Origin: Celoporthe dispersa
Lineage: Eukaryota; Ascomycota; Sordariomycetes; Diaporthales; Cryphonectriaceae
Direction of reading: 5' to 3'
NCBI GenBank assembly: GCA_016584495.1
Contig: WAID01000002.1
Span: forward strand, 372,001 to 436,000
DNA length: 64,000 bases
The position numbers and the translations under genes were made by a program. How positions within the stretch are numbered: position 1 is the stretch's first letter; each line of letters starts with the position of its first letter. This document shows positions 34,758 through 46,411 of the stretch, in pieces. Under the pieces are notes generated by a model. That model was given only the letters and a program-made list of their open reading frames with translations. It ran no database searches and was not told the DNA's origin.

Positions 34758-36059
34758 ATGACCTCGACAAGCACAGCACCAAAAGACGTGGCCCTCCCGG
34801 CAGACGCCCAAGACACCATCTCGTCCGTCTCGTGGTCGCCGACCGCCAACCATCTGGCGGCTGCATCCTGGGATGGCAAGGTCCGTGTCTACGACGTCGC
34901 TGCGGATGGGTCACAGGCGCGGGGGCTGGTGATGTTCAACACGGGCGGAGGAGGGCCGGTGTTCAGCTGCGACTGGGTCAAGGTAGGTTTCTTCTAGCCC
35001 TGCAGCCGATGCAAGAGGAGGAGGAGGGACAAGAGAGAAGAGAGAGACCAACGAGACAAACCGAAACGATCAGGTGAGCAGCCCAAGCACCATCTTCTTC
35101 CTTCTTCTCCCATAAAGAGACCAGGTGCTGAACAGCGTTCATGCATGAAGGACGGGACCACCCTCGTCGCAGGAGGAGCCGACAAGAACATCCACCTCCT
35201 CCACGTCCCCACCGGCCAGTCTGCCGTCATCGGCACCCACGACGGCCCCGTCCGGGCCGTGTGCCGTGTGGACGACCAACACGGCCCCATCGTCTGCTCC
35301 GGGTCCTGGGACCGCACCGTCAGGTTCTGGGACATCCGCCAGCCCGGCAGCAACGGTGGTGGTCGGCCCTCGGCGTCCTCGCCTGCGCTGAACGGGTCTA
35401 CGCCATGGCCTCTGCGTCCCGCGCTCTCGTCATCGCCACCGCGGACAGACACGTCCACCTCGTGGACCTGGCGAGCCCGGCGGTCTTCATGCGCTCGACG
35501 GTGTCGCCGCTGCGGCACCAGACACGCGCGGTGGCCGTCGCGCCGGACGGGAAGTTTTGGGCGGCAGCTTCTATCGAGGGACGCTGTGCGATCAGTTCTG
35601 TGGACGAAAAGGAATCGAGGTGAATATACTCTCTTGGGAGAGCTGGACAGAGAAGCAGGAAGGGGGGCCGTCGGAAGCTGATCGGGAACTAAACATACAA
35701 CACACAGCACCAACTTCACCTTTCGCTGCCACCGCTCGCAGCCAGGCAAGACCGACAAGACGGTCAAGGTCTTCACCGTCAACGACGTGCAGTTCCACCC
35801 AGCCCACCCCACGACCTTCACCACGGCTGGCTCGGACGGCACCTTTCACTTCTGGGACCGGGTGGCGCACCAGCGGCTGAGGGGGTATCCGGCAGCGGGC
35901 GGGGCCATCACCACGACGGCGTTCAATAGGGATGGGAGTCTTTTCAGTTATGCGGTTGGCTACGACTGGGCAATGGGGTATGCTGCGAACTCGCCGGGGT
36001 ATCCGAACCGGTTGATGGTGCATCGGGTTGTAGAGGAGGATGTGAAGGGGAAGAAGTAG
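34758..36059 (+). CDS. GLE2: mRNA export factor GLE2/RAE1 (WD40, nuclear pore)
   Basis: Seven-blade WD40 protein that binds the GLEBS motif of a nucleoporin and acts in poly(A) RNA export. Exons 34758-34982, 35151-35619 and 35708-36059; corrected 1047 nt, 348 residues. Diagnostic segments: DTISSVSWSPTANHLAAASW, GSWDRTVRFWDIRQPG, ERVYAMASASRALVIATADR, and the C-terminal STNFTFRCHR, VNDVQFHPAHPTTFTTAGSD, GTFHFWDRVAHQRLRGYP and SYAVGYDWAMGY, which separate Gle2/Rae1 from other WD40 proteins. The frame breaks at C3 35367-35369: adding one C gives RPLGVLACAERVYAM. Intron 1 is 168 nt. SEH1 and NUR1 in this window are also nuclear-envelope genes, but not adjacent. Confidence 0.93.
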
Positions 36060-36461
36060 TCCGAGGACGACATGGCGGGCTTCAGCTTGCGTCGTTTCAG
36101 ACTGGGGGGTATGAACACAGGGTTTTGATTTGTTACTTCTTTTTGAGAGGGCGCATGGATAGGAGGGTGGAGGAATTCATCTCATCACCTGAAATACAAG
36201 GTCAATTCCACCGTGGAGGCTCCCAAATACAGTTGGATGCGGCAGGACGGGGCTCGTTGTGAACCAAGCTTCTCTGGGTTCCATTCCTGCCATAATCTCT
36301 TGCTGTCCTTCTCTCGCCACGCCGTCTATGCTATCCAGCCAGTCCTCCTCCCTTCACAGGCCTGGTCCCGAGACCGAATTATACACTTCCCCAGAACCCA
36401 ATCCACCCACCCACCCACCCCCCCCCAAAAAAAACAACAAATTGCTCCTAGAATCCCCTCC
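36060..36461. other. Convergent 3' flanks of GLE2 and the SH3-domain gene
   Basis: 402 bp between stop codons; a C/A homopolymer junction at 36418-36434. No gene seen. Confidence 0.4.
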
Positions 36462-36818
36462 TCAGTGTGTAGACGCCCAGGACGACAAGCTCCCTCCCCC
36501 TCCCCCCGAGCCACCACTCTTCTGCCGTATCGAGATGCGCGCCAAGAGCCCCGTCTTCCTCTCCCCGCTCGAAGCGCTCGCACGATCTGACCTGACCTGC
36601 GCCGCGGCCGCCTCCTTCAGCGTGCCGGGTTCGATATGCGACTGTGGGAACATCCCGGACCTCCCCCTTGGCGTTGATCCCCCACCAGCACCAGTGATCT
36701 GCGTGAGACCCTAGAAGAAGACCAACACAGGCTTGCTTTAGCTTCCGTTATTCTTCTCATCCCTCGACCTCACGTTTTTTCTTTTCCTTTCTTTTCCTTT
36801 TTTTTTTTTTTTTTTTTT

Positions 36819-36850
<32 letters not shown>

Positions 36851-39322
36851 CAAGCGCAGAGGAATGCATAGGCAGGATAGAAAACTCACATCCTATATTG
36901 GTAATGACCTCTCCCTTGCTAAAGGACAGCCACTCCCCTCCGCTCTTGTCCTTGCCATCCTTGACGGAAAATCTCCACCGCGCCACGCCTCGCAAGGTAC
37001 TCGAGCCGCCCTGGTCCGCAAAGTCGCCGCCTCCTCCCATCCTCCTCCCAAGAGGAGGATCAAGCCGTACCGTGTCCGCGGGAACCAGGCCCTGCTCGTG
37101 GTCTGCCCAGGCGAGGCACCAGTCGCCCTGGTATTTGGGGGGAACTCGACGCCCAGGATGCGTGCGCCGGCGGCCAGGGACAAGACGTCGGACCCGTCGG
37201 GTGGCCGCTTGGGGTTGCCCGTCGGCGTGGCGCGGCAGGTCTGGACGGCCGTGCCCGTCGGCAGCGCTATGAGGTCGCGCATGATATCCGCGAGCATCGA
37301 CACGCGGGCAGGGCTGGGGAAGTGCAGGTCGTGGTTGTTTGCGAACGGGGCCGGGATCTCTTCTGTCTGGATGACGACCAGGCCTGGGACCTCGGGGAGC
37401 GGGCGAGGGTGCCTGGCCAGGTGCGCGAACAGCTGGCGCTGGCTGAAGAAGACGGTGGCGTCGTTGGGGTGTGTCGTCTGCCGGAGCTGTACGCAAAAGG
37501 CGCACCCGTAGATCTGGTCTCCGACGTTTTTGACCTGGATGTGGCTCTTGAGGAGGAAGCGCAGGCGGAAGCCGATGCCTGATGATTTGAAGTTCTCGGT
37601 CGCTATGCTTCATGAGTTAGGAAGGGGAAAGGGGAAGAGGCATGTTCCGTGACTCGCCTTCTTGGTTCGTGTCCCTCTCCACGGCTTTCCAGTCAAGCTC
37701 GAAGGCGCATGTCTTGCACTTTGCCACCTCGACGTGGCTGGCCGAGAGGCCCTGCGTTCCGGGTTAGCTGTGTACGTCCCGGCGCGACGAGAAAAGAGCT
37801 GGACACACACCTGTTTCTTGATATGCTTGACCCCTATGCCGCCCTGGATGACCTCCATCGCCCCCGAGCAGAACCCCCCTGAGCTGGTAGTACGAGCTGT
37901 TCAGGTTGATCGCACACCCGCCAAACTGTGGCTCCAGCCTCGGAGACGCAATACTTGGCTCTGCGGTCTCCTCATCCACCGGTATCAACCCATCCGGCAC
38001 GCTCAGTGTAGGGAGCTGTACCGCCTCCAGCCCGTCGTTCTCGGTGATAGGCACGGAGACAGAGGGCCTCGGGCGCACGACAAGTGGCGCGACGAGCGGC
38101 GAGTGCTCCTGGCCGCGGGGCTGGCCCTGGAAAGAACCGACTGAGAAGACGGATGCCCGGTTCTGCGTGCCAGGAGATACAGGGCTGACCGTGTCGAACG
38201 TGAAGCTCCTGTCGGCGCGGTGATCAGACACAGAGCTCCGCACAGAGGCATTGGCCTGGCTGGAGACGGAGTCCCTCTGGTCGCGATGAGGCGAGGTAGG
38301 CGAGATGCGCCCTGGGAAGAGGGGCCTGTGGAGATTTGTGGTGTGGTCCGGCGAGGATCCTGGGCTGCCCGGTGTGGTGATGCGGCCGGGCCTGTTATGT
38401 GCTGTGTGTAGCTGCTGGGGATGCAGATGCTGGGCGCTGGGGGCCGGAGAGCTTGTATGCTCTGAGCCGGCGTCTGAGCCGATAGCCGAGTCGGAGGAGA
38501 CTCGCCATGGATTGACCATGCTATCTGATGTGCCGTCCGGTGTCCAGGAAGGAGGCGACCATGGGTCCAGCAGTGGTGGCAGAGGCGGCAGTGGCTCCTC
38601 TTCGTGGACGGTTGACAGTGGCAGACCTGGCGATGGCTCTGCAAACCTCGCTTCGGCATCGTGCTCAGGGCCGGCAGGATATGGCATTGCATATGTGCCC
38701 TGCTCACTTGGGTCTTCATCTGCGGGATATGGCAGCGATGCTGTGCGCTGAGAGGCGATATCGTCTATGGACCGCCTGACGAGCGCCGCCGGATCCGAGG
38801 AAATCCTCGAATGTGTGGACTCTGCATCGTCTCCCGCGCGCGGCGACTCGAGCTTCATCCGGGTGATCGTATGCGATATCGCGGGAGCCGCCTTTCTGGA
38901 CAGCGCCTGTAGCCCCGTGAACCTCTCGGGATCAAAGCTGTCGGCCTCGACATACTCCTCAAAGTCGTATAGCAGGTCGTTCAGGTCCTGGACAAACCGA
39001 GATATGCCATCTGTGTAGCCTTGTCAGTCCGTCCGCCCGTCCGTCCGCGCAGGGCACCTGAGTGCTGATAGCAGAGGGCCTCCCACTCATACATACCATC
39101 ATCCTTCAGTGCATTCACAAAGACGGACCCAAATTCTTCACACTTCCTCCGGCATAGCGGCTCAATTCTCTTCAGTGCCCTTTCTCCTTCCTTGATAAGG
39201 CTCTGGGCCGCCTTGAGCATTGCCTCATTGCCGCTCTCAGCAGCGTTTCCCACCGCTATGTTCCCCTGTCCCACGATGTCTCTAAACGGTGCTAATACCA
39301 GGTCGTTGACGGTCTCATCCAT
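36462..39322 (-). CDS. Uncharacterised fungal SH3-domain protein with Cys/His metal-binding motif
   Basis: Five exons: 39322-39097, 39010-37811, 37751-37658, 37602-36890, 36698-36462; corrected 822 residues. An N-terminal helical region (about 1-125) is followed by a long disordered Ser/Pro region. Next is a conserved block starting GFCSGAMEVIQGGIGV with CxxC (KCKTCAFELDW), CxxC (YGCAFCVQL) and two His (FAHLARHPR), a probable zinc site. An SH3-like segment (YQGDWCLAWADHEQGLVP) and a C-terminal SH3 domain follow: WRFSVKDGKDKSGGEWLSF and, across the last intron, ITNIGYHWCWWGINAKG then MFPQSHIEPG. Three breaks: 37874-37879 (one base extra), 37137-37142 (one missing), 36663-36667 (one extra). Intron 37657-37603 has a GC donor. 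The final SH3 suggests a scaffold role at the cell cortex; this is inference. Confidence 0.8.
36798..36850. repeat. Poly-T tract followed by (GA)n inside the last intron of the SH3 gene
   Basis: About 24 T then about 14 GA units, within the 191-nt intron 36889-36699. The intron is much longer than its neighbours because of this insertion-like tract. Confidence 0.9.
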
Positions 39323-40420
39323 AGCCTCTTGCTTTCCCCTGGTTGGATTTTTTTCCCAAAAAAAAAAAAAAAAAAAAGAAAGGAAGGGAGGAAACCCAAA
39401 GAGAGCCTGACGCTGCTGTGCTCCCAGTCGTGAGACTGTGACGAAATCCACACGGTTCGCGAGCGAATGACGAGGGTGTAAGCAGGTAGCACTGCAGCCC
39501 TCCAGATGCGCTGCGACAAACCTCAGCTCTAGCACGATAAGCTTGCGGTCGAGGTGCCACCTCGTTTCGTATGGTTATTAGCCGGGAAACCACAATGCAT
39601 GTCTCAGGGGAATGTGAAAGTATAGCAGGTGTGAGATGTCATCTGGATTACAAGTCATCTTCCGCCAGCTTCACATCATGTTGCATATTCTCTCGAGGAC
39701 ATGGTTTCGCGCCCTCTGTGGCACGCAGTCGATTCAGAAATACCGTTGCGTACTTGAGAGGGAGTGGTGTCCGCCTGGCCCAGAGGTGTACTAAAGGAAG
39801 AAGACCCTGTATCAGGGCTGACATGCCGGCGGGTGTGATAGGCGTCGTCCGCTGTGGCGGCGCAGCCACATGCAGGCCAAGTCAACCTTAGAGGGGCTGT
39901 GTTGGGGGCACCAAGCTGTTTTGGTGCCCTGCTCCTACGAAAATGCTGGATTTGAAAGAGACAAACAAAGGTGTATTAATCGTGATGTCCTTCTGCAGAC
40001 CTGCGAACGTGTATCATACCTACGGAACTCAACCCGCGGCTGCTGTGTACCTTTTCCTTTTCCTTCTTCTTTCTTTTCTTTCTTTTTTTTTTCCCTTTCC
40101 TTTTCTGTTCATCCAAGCAAGCTTCGCCTTGCAGCATTGCACAGCCTTGGGAGAGGGCGAAAAAGCTTGGCCTGACGCCGTGGGCGTTGTTTTTTAGCCC
40201 CTACCCATCATCCGTGTTGTCCTGTGTACGGACCTGTCCGATCTCGCTGGGGCTGTACAAGTAGAGACAGCAGCACCCGAGCAGGCGTATGAGGCTGCCT
40301 CCTAAGGCGCCCTAGCCTCCGACCAGCGACCGTCGCCAGCTGTATCCGGCGCAGGTCGTATTACATCCTCTGGCTGATGACCTGTTTCTCCAACCGGACA
40401 AAAATGACGCATACGAAGCC
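39323..40420. other. Intergenic between SH3-gene promoter and anoctamin 3' end
   Basis: 1.1 kb. Includes an A20 run at 39358-39377 just upstream of the SH3 gene start and a T/C-rich segment at 40050-40110. A 58-codon minus-strand frame (about 39824-39648, MSALIQGLL...) has no recognisable homology and no clear splice partners. Confidence 0.35.
39358..39377. repeat. Poly-A tract (20 A)
   Basis: Located 36 bp upstream of the SH3-gene start codon, so a poly-T in its probable 5'UTR. Confidence 0.9.
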
Positions 40421-42921
40421 TCACTGTGCTTTTGTCTTGTTCGCCGCAGACACCTCGGAGATGAGTCCTCGCCCGATCTGAATAGTCTCCGCAGCGCCGC
40501 GCTGTCGTTGCCAGAACGCCTGCCCCGGTGTTGGCCGACCAGAGACCGAGGCCCGTCGGGCTTCGTCCTCAAGCGCTTCTCTCGTGATCTTCTCGCCGCC
40601 CGTAAAGTCTGCCGCAGCTGCGCTCTCCGCGAGTTCTTCTCCCAGTGTCTCCTGCAGGTGCAGCTTCCTCATGGCAAAACGCTCGGCTCGCTCCTTTTGT
40701 AAGCCAGGGCTGTCCATGCTGCCAATCATGTACCGAACGACAAGCTGGACAACTAGGTACAGGTGCTCTGCAAAGAGTATGCTCAGGAGCAGGGCCCAGG
40801 CCTTGATGTTGGATGGATGACCATCAGGGCCGTACGGGTCGCTGCTGAAGATGAACACGACGGCGGCGCTCGTCAGGCTCCCCTAGCCAGGAGAGAAAGC
40901 CCAAGGAGGTCACCCAGGGCCCGATGGAATCAGATCTCCAGGGGATCGGCCTCTTGCTGCTCACAGCAATCTTCATCGCATCTGCACGAGCCTCGACCCA
41001 ATTGTTGACAAGAAAAGAACAAGCCGTCAGAGGCCAGATCACCGAAAATAGCGAAAGGTAGCCTGCATCACGGGTGTTAGCCCGCATTCGATGACGGGAG
41101 CAGCAGCGTGCGACTCACCAAATTGGATCACCATCTCCCTATAATCCACTGTGACGTCGTACTCGTCCAGCTCGGCCTCGTTCCGTACGCGGCCCAGAAA
41201 TGCTGCCTCCTCCTCGTGGTCCGCGTGCTTCTCCTGGCCTTCTTTCTGCGTGATCTCCTCCTGCACTTCCTTGACAGCCTTGAAGACCTTTCGCTTCACG
41301 ATGGGCACAATAGCCTCCAAGAGGAAGTTCACGACCTGGGCCGTTACTGTGAAGTAGATGATCTGCTTCTTGAGCCGATCGGGATCGATCTGGAAGTCCT
41401 TCGTCTCCACTTTCCCATTCTTCGTGAACCTCTGGGCGGTGACCTGAAAGACGTCAAGGTGCGGCACCAGGACCTTGGCAAAGGGTACATATACGAATGC
41501 CGTCAGGAAAAGCGGCAGGTATGACACAATGAAATTGATGACGAAGATCTTCTGCACGAACGCAGCTTGATGCGCTAGAGATGGCGTGTCAGTATTACGG
41601 TCAGTAACACAGCTTGGCCGGCCACTCACAATCCTGCGTCTCGTAGTTCTCCAATCCCGTGAGCTTCTCGGCGAGGTTTGTGAGGACTGCAGTCAGCCCC
41701 GGCATAAAGATTGTGAGAAGAACGGTGGGCGTGAAGACCTGTCCCGCGTCAGCTAGAACACAAGTATTTGTGCCAGTCTAGTAGGGATATCCTACCAAGT
41801 ACTGCTTGAACGGGCCATTATACACCTCTGAGATGAAGATCTCAATCGCGAAACAAGAGATGATCAGGCTGCCAAGGAGTAGGAGACAAGCGATGGCAAA
41901 TGGCAGCTGCAGGAGCTGGCGCTGGAGGCGCTTGAACGGCGAATAGACCTTGATGACCTCTCCCGTAACGGGGTCCTGGGTTTCCCGTTCAAATTGGAAC
42001 TGCGTCCGAGGGTGCTGAATCCGAGAGACCCCACGAACGCCCCACTGTACAGCAAGGTCTACCTCCTTCTTCTTCCAGTACTCGAAGAAGACGACACACC
42101 AGAGGCAGTTCACCACAGCATAGAACATGGAGAACTGACCCAGGATGAGCCAAGCGCCGAAGCCGAATGCCGCAGGGAAGACGAGGAAGGAGAAGTACGA
42201 CTGCAAGAAGGCAAAGTAGAAGGCAACCTTCTCACCGAACTTGTCGCGTATCTCGTTGATGTCATTCCCGTCGAGTACATATTTCGTGCTCCACTGCTTG
42301 ATCCAGTTCCGGTTGAACGCATGGTTATGCAGTGGGAATACGGAGCTGACATATTTCCACTGGCCAAGCTTGGGCGTGACACCTGCACCGCCCTCGGCCT
42401 TCGGCTTCGTGATCAGGAGGTAGACCAGCCTGAGCCTCTCGGCCTCGACCACAGGCTCCTCCTCGAAATAGGGGGTGAGGTCCTTGCTCGGCGCGGAGGT
42501 GCGAACGCCATACAGCCAGTCCTGGACTCTGTACCTGTAGATCTGCTGCTTGAGCAAGCTCTCAGATGCAATCTTGACGAATACCAGGAGGGACGAGTTG
42601 TCGCCCCGTCGGACCTCTGTCGCCAGGCCGACACTTGCGAGGGCTTCGATGAGCTGGACGAAGGCGGCCTCGGCCTTGCCGGGTTCTGCTCTTCAGTAGT
42701 CAACAGGCTGTCCGTTACTCGAGACAAATGGGTAGGCTGGCTGGCTGTCACACGAGTGTCCGTTACCTTCAGGAGGAATCCGATAATGCACCACGTAGTC
42801 CACGCTATACGGTGTAAGTTAGTACAGCCGGATACAATGCCAGGCGCTCTCTGACTGACCTGAAGTTAGTGTTGAGCTCCGGGCGGTCGTCAGACCCGTA
42901 GAGGCTCCTCAAAGACGCCAT
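40421..42921 (-). CDS. Anoctamin/TMEM16 family membrane protein (Ist2-like)
   Basis: Multi-pass TMEM16 protein; fungal members act as lipid scramblases or ER-plasma membrane tethers. Six exons: 42921-42860, 42804-42767, 42685-41796, 41738-41630, 41574-41119, 41062-40421; corrected 731 residues. A cytosolic N-terminal domain (VDYVVHYRIPPE, RVQDWLYGVR) precedes about eight hydrophobic spans. Family signatures: DKFGEKVAFYFAFLQSYFSF, FFEYWKKKEVDLAVQWGVRG, FMPGLTAVLTNLAEKLTGLE with NYETQD at a splice joint, and AFVQKIFVINFIVSYLPLFL. The Cys- and Pro-rich TM segment IWPLTACSFLVNNWVEARAD follows. One break at C4 40880-40883 (one base extra): corrected reading SWLGSLTSAAVVFIFSS. The C-terminal tail is soluble and charged. 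Ist2 orthology in the strict sense is not established. Confidence 0.92.
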
Positions 42922-43744
42922 GATGATTTTGAGTTCTGAGGGACACCACCAGCCTTCTTCAGCACCCGCAGAACAGACAGACAAGGCAACAGGAGGGTTG
43001 AATTGCGATGGCTGAAAGGGGAACTGATTGACTTTCTAGGAAGGATTGTCACCAGGCAGGGGAGGAGGGCCAAGAAATGAAGGTAGGTATGTAGATCGTG
43101 AATGTGAGGGTGTAAGTTATAGGGAATTGGTGCTTGAGGAGGCTCAACGTCATCATGCTGGGAAAGCTCCAAGAATCCTTGTTTTCAGGGGTCCAGTAGC
43201 CTGCTTGCTGGGATAGCTTCTGCGGCCATGGTGTGTGCTTGCTTGTGGCAGTGCTACCACCCCTGTCCCCACTGCTGGACACGAACCTGATGCCAGACCC
43301 GATGGAACTCACCTCGATGAATCATCTTGCACCTTGAAATGGTGGGATTAAAATTTATTACTCTGGAGAGAGAGAGAGAGAGAGAGAACATCAGATGCAT
43401 GCACCTTATCATTCTAATGGGAAACTCTCATAAGTTAAGGTGCATTAGACTATGCGGAGTACTTGGGAGCGACATTCTTTGTTTGGATCTCAGCAGGTTC
43501 TTTCGCCTAATGCGCTGTCTTTGCTTCTTAGCGGACACAATTCTTTTGCTGAGACTGATTGTGGGCTTGATATTGTCTTAGATTTCAGGGCTTTCAGCAG
43601 AGCACATATGTATACTCCAGACCTGCTTCTTTGTAAGTGACAGCCTTAGAATACTACTTCAGTCTCAACCCTATGAGTCTGCTAGACAAAAGTGCCTGGT
43701 CTGATTGTGTGTATGTCAAAGGAGACGCGACCCCAGTTGATGCT
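42922..43744. other. Intergenic between anoctamin promoter and MDR-gene 3' end
   Basis: 823 bp including a GA microsatellite at 43366-43387. No gene recognised. Confidence 0.4.
43366..43387. repeat. (GA)n microsatellite
   Basis: About 11 GA units in the anoctamin upstream region. Confidence 0.9.
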
Positions 43745-44723
43745 TCAAACAGCAATGATCATACGATCACCCCCCTTTTGGCCCCACGCCGTCTCGATAT
43801 CTGCCATCCTGACCACCTGGAACTTGCCAGGCTGGATCTTTCCTGAGGTGATAGCCTTGATCATGTCTGGGGCCTCTCTGGCGAAGTCCTTCACCTGCCA
43901 GGCACCCGGGCCCGTCCCGCGCAGGGTGATGTTCTTGCTCCTGAGCAGATCACCGGGCAGATCCATGGTGAGCTTGGCCACCGTTCCAATCTGAACATAT
44001 TGGACAGGCTTCGTCGGCTTCAGCGCTGCAAGGAGGGAGAGCGTCCCCGGGCCGTACCTATGGTGACCGAGTTAGTCTTGACCACGGGTGGAAGAACGGG
44101 CAGGTTCCATACAGGAAGTCTAGGATGACATCCGCATCCAACGCCGGGCTCCAGTCTGTCTGGCTCGGATCGCTTGCCAGCTCGATCGCACCGTCCAGGC
44201 CCAGCCCAGCCATCTTCGCAGCGCTCCTCGCAGCACCGATGACCTTGCCTGCGCCCAGGACACGCGCGACACCTACAGCCGCGGCTCCTGACACCCCCGT
44301 TGCCCCGAGAACGACGGCCGTGAAGCCCGCCTCCAGCCCGCTCGTCCGAACGGATAGGCCCAGCCAGCTTGCCATGACGGGATTGACCAGGCCTGCGACC
44401 TGCACCGGGTCGGCTCCATCCGGGACCGGGACTGTCCTCTCGACCGCCACGTTGATCATCTCTGTCATCGAGCCGCCGGTGTCGCTCATTGCGCTGAAGT
44501 AGACGAGCTTGCCGTCCGAGGTCTGACCAACGCCGTCCGTGCCGGGGACGTGCGGGAGCGTGTGTGCGCTGTAGTGAGTCCCGGCTGCCCGGCCTCTCAC
44601 AAGCTGATGGACGCCGCAGGCCAGGACCTTGAGACTGATCTCGCCGGGCTGAGGCGTGCCTGGATCGGCCACGTCCACATACCTGGGCGGCTCACCCCAG
44701 GTGGTGACTTGGGCTTGCTTCAT
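43745..44723 (-). CDS. MDR-superfamily NAD(P)H oxidoreductase (quinone reductase/enoyl-reductase type)
   Basis: Medium-chain dehydrogenase/reductase without the catalytic or structural zinc ligands of alcohol dehydrogenases. Two exons (44723-44113, 44057-43745), 307 residues, in frame. The N-terminal GroES-like fold runs from MKQAQVTTWGEPPRYVD to HVPGTDGVGQTSDGKLVYF; the Rossmann nucleotide-binding turn is VVLGATGVSGAAAVGVARVLGAG followed by VIGAARSAAK. The C-terminal catalytic-fold return contains LRGTGPGAW. The intron (44112-44058) restores DFLYGPGTLSLLAALKP. Substrate cannot be assigned; no biosynthetic cluster surrounds it. Shares a 978-bp divergent promoter with the NPC2-like gene. Confidence 0.85.
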
Positions 44724-45701
44724 GTTTGTTGTGTGGCAAAGGTCTTGGAAAGAAACTCAAAGGACCGATGTGGAACGGATCTGTGAATTCAGCTCCCTCG
44801 GGGCCCTCCCCTGGGAGGAACCGGACTGGCGAGTGATATATATATATATATATTCATTCACAACTATGAGAGGAGGCAATCAGCGCAGGCCAGTCCCGAA
44901 ACGTACTTTCCCATGGTCCTTCCGGCTGGTTTAGAAGCGGGAGGCGGATGGCAACCTGTGCGTAAGAAGGTCGAGGTAGAGGACCCCAAGGATCAGCCTA
45001 ACAATGCACATCAATGCACTCTTGAAGCCACATCGAGCCATCGTCATAATAGGCTCTTCGTACTGCAAGTTTTTCTTTCTGTTGACGCCCCCGCTTCCCT
45101 TTCAACAATAGGCAGGTCAAGTCCATGGACGATCCGAAAGTTTATCAAAGTATGGATCTTTATAAGCATGTGAAAGCTGCCATCGGAGGCTCCACGGGAC
45201 TGAAATTAGAAAAGTAACAACTAAAGATTAACGAGGTGTTATATAAGGGAATAAAATCATATTCTCGAACTGCAGCGTTAAGGGTTGACTGAACCATTCA
45301 TTGGTGCTTTGGGCGTCGATGGGCAGTGTGTGACAGCAGCCGGTCAAGTAAAGCATGGCTGGTAAGTGTGGGGGTCCCCTCCCCTGCACCCCCCAACAAA
45401 GATGGCCGCGGGTAGCCCTGAAGAGTCTCCAACGTTTTGCCTGCGGCGAGCTGGAGGGCAAATCAGAGCTGATCATGGGATACCCCATATGACGTCCCCC
45501 TCCTAAAGATAGCCCGCAGTTCGCACCACTGGATCCCTCCTCCAAACTCCAGCATCTCTTCCTCAACAATAGCAACAACAACAGCAAACGAATCGACAGC
45601 CACCCGCTCCACCGTGCTGCTGATTTTTCTCCATCATCTGAAACAGTCCTCTCCCACGTCGCTCGTCTACCACACGCAACGAGTCTCGACCCGATCTCGC
45701 G
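44724..45701. promoter_or_regulatory. Divergent promoter region between MDR gene and NPC2-like gene
   Basis: 978 bp. Contains an AT microsatellite at 44836-44854 close to the MDR start and a CA/CT-rich 5'UTR-like stretch at 45540-45700 before the NPC2-like start. Confidence 0.45.
44836..44854. repeat. (AT)n microsatellite
   Basis: About 9 AT units 113 bp upstream of the MDR start codon; may overlap a TATA-like position for that gene. Confidence 0.85.
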
Positions 45702-46411
45702 ATGAGGCTCTCCGCAGTACTTATCGCGTTCACGGCCGGTGTCGCCCACGCAGGCTTCGGTCTAAACTTTGGAGGCAGCGAGGTAGTCGTCAACGAGGAC
45801 CTCAAGGTTCCCGGCGACTCGCCTCTTGAGCTCTGCCCCAAGGCTCACGAGGCAGACATCGTCAAGATCGCCAAGGTCGACCTGGTGCCCAACCCCCCTC
45901 AGGCGTACGTAACACCGCATCCGACCCATCACTTCCCCATCATTTTCGAATCTCGTCCTGAGACTAACATCCACCCCCCCCCTTTCCAACATCTAGTGGC
46001 AAGGATCTTGTCATCCAGGCTGCCGGTTTCGTCTTCGAAGAGATTGAGGACGGCGCCTACGTCGCGCTGCAGGTCAAGTACGGCCTGATCCGCCTTATCA
46101 GCACCAAGGCAGACCTCTGCGAGCAGGTCAAGAACGTGGACATGGAGTGCCCTATCAAGGAGGGCCCCCTTACCTTCACCAAGACCGTCGAGCTGCCCAA
46201 GGAGATTCCCAACGTGAGTGGACCAAGCCTACACCTATTGGAGAAAGAGAAAAAGAAAGAGAAAAGGAAAAAAAAGATAGCCAGCCGCTGACAGTCAGAA
46301 CAGGGCAAGTACACTGTTCTCGCCGACGTCTACACCAAGGACGGCCAGCCCATCACCTGCCTGACCGCTACCGTCGTCTTCAGCAGCGGCAAGGTCGAGC
46401 TTGAGCTCTAG
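45702..46411 (+). CDS. NPC2: NPC2-like ML-domain sterol/phospholipid transfer protein
   Basis: Secreted or vacuolar ML-domain protein that binds sterol or phosphatidylglycerol/phosphatidylinositol. Three exons (45702-45904, 45997-46213, 46304-46411), 175 residues, in frame. Signal peptide MRLSAVLIAFTAGVAHA. Mature part: VPGDSPLELCPKAHEADIVK, DLVIQAAGFVFEEIEDGAYV, VKYGLIRLISTKADLCEQVK, ECPIKEGPLTFTKTVELP and GKYTVLADVYTKDGQPITCL. Cysteines sit at the positions used for the family disulfides. Length and layout match fungal PG/PI-TP (Npc2). Fits functionally with ERG5 elsewhere in the window, but the genes are not linked. Confidence 0.94.

Noticed and set aside
39648..39824. Small minus-strand open frame MSALIQGLLPLVHLW...
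   Set aside because: It looks mildly protein-like but has no recognisable homology, no context and no promoter evidence. Too weak to annotate as a gene.
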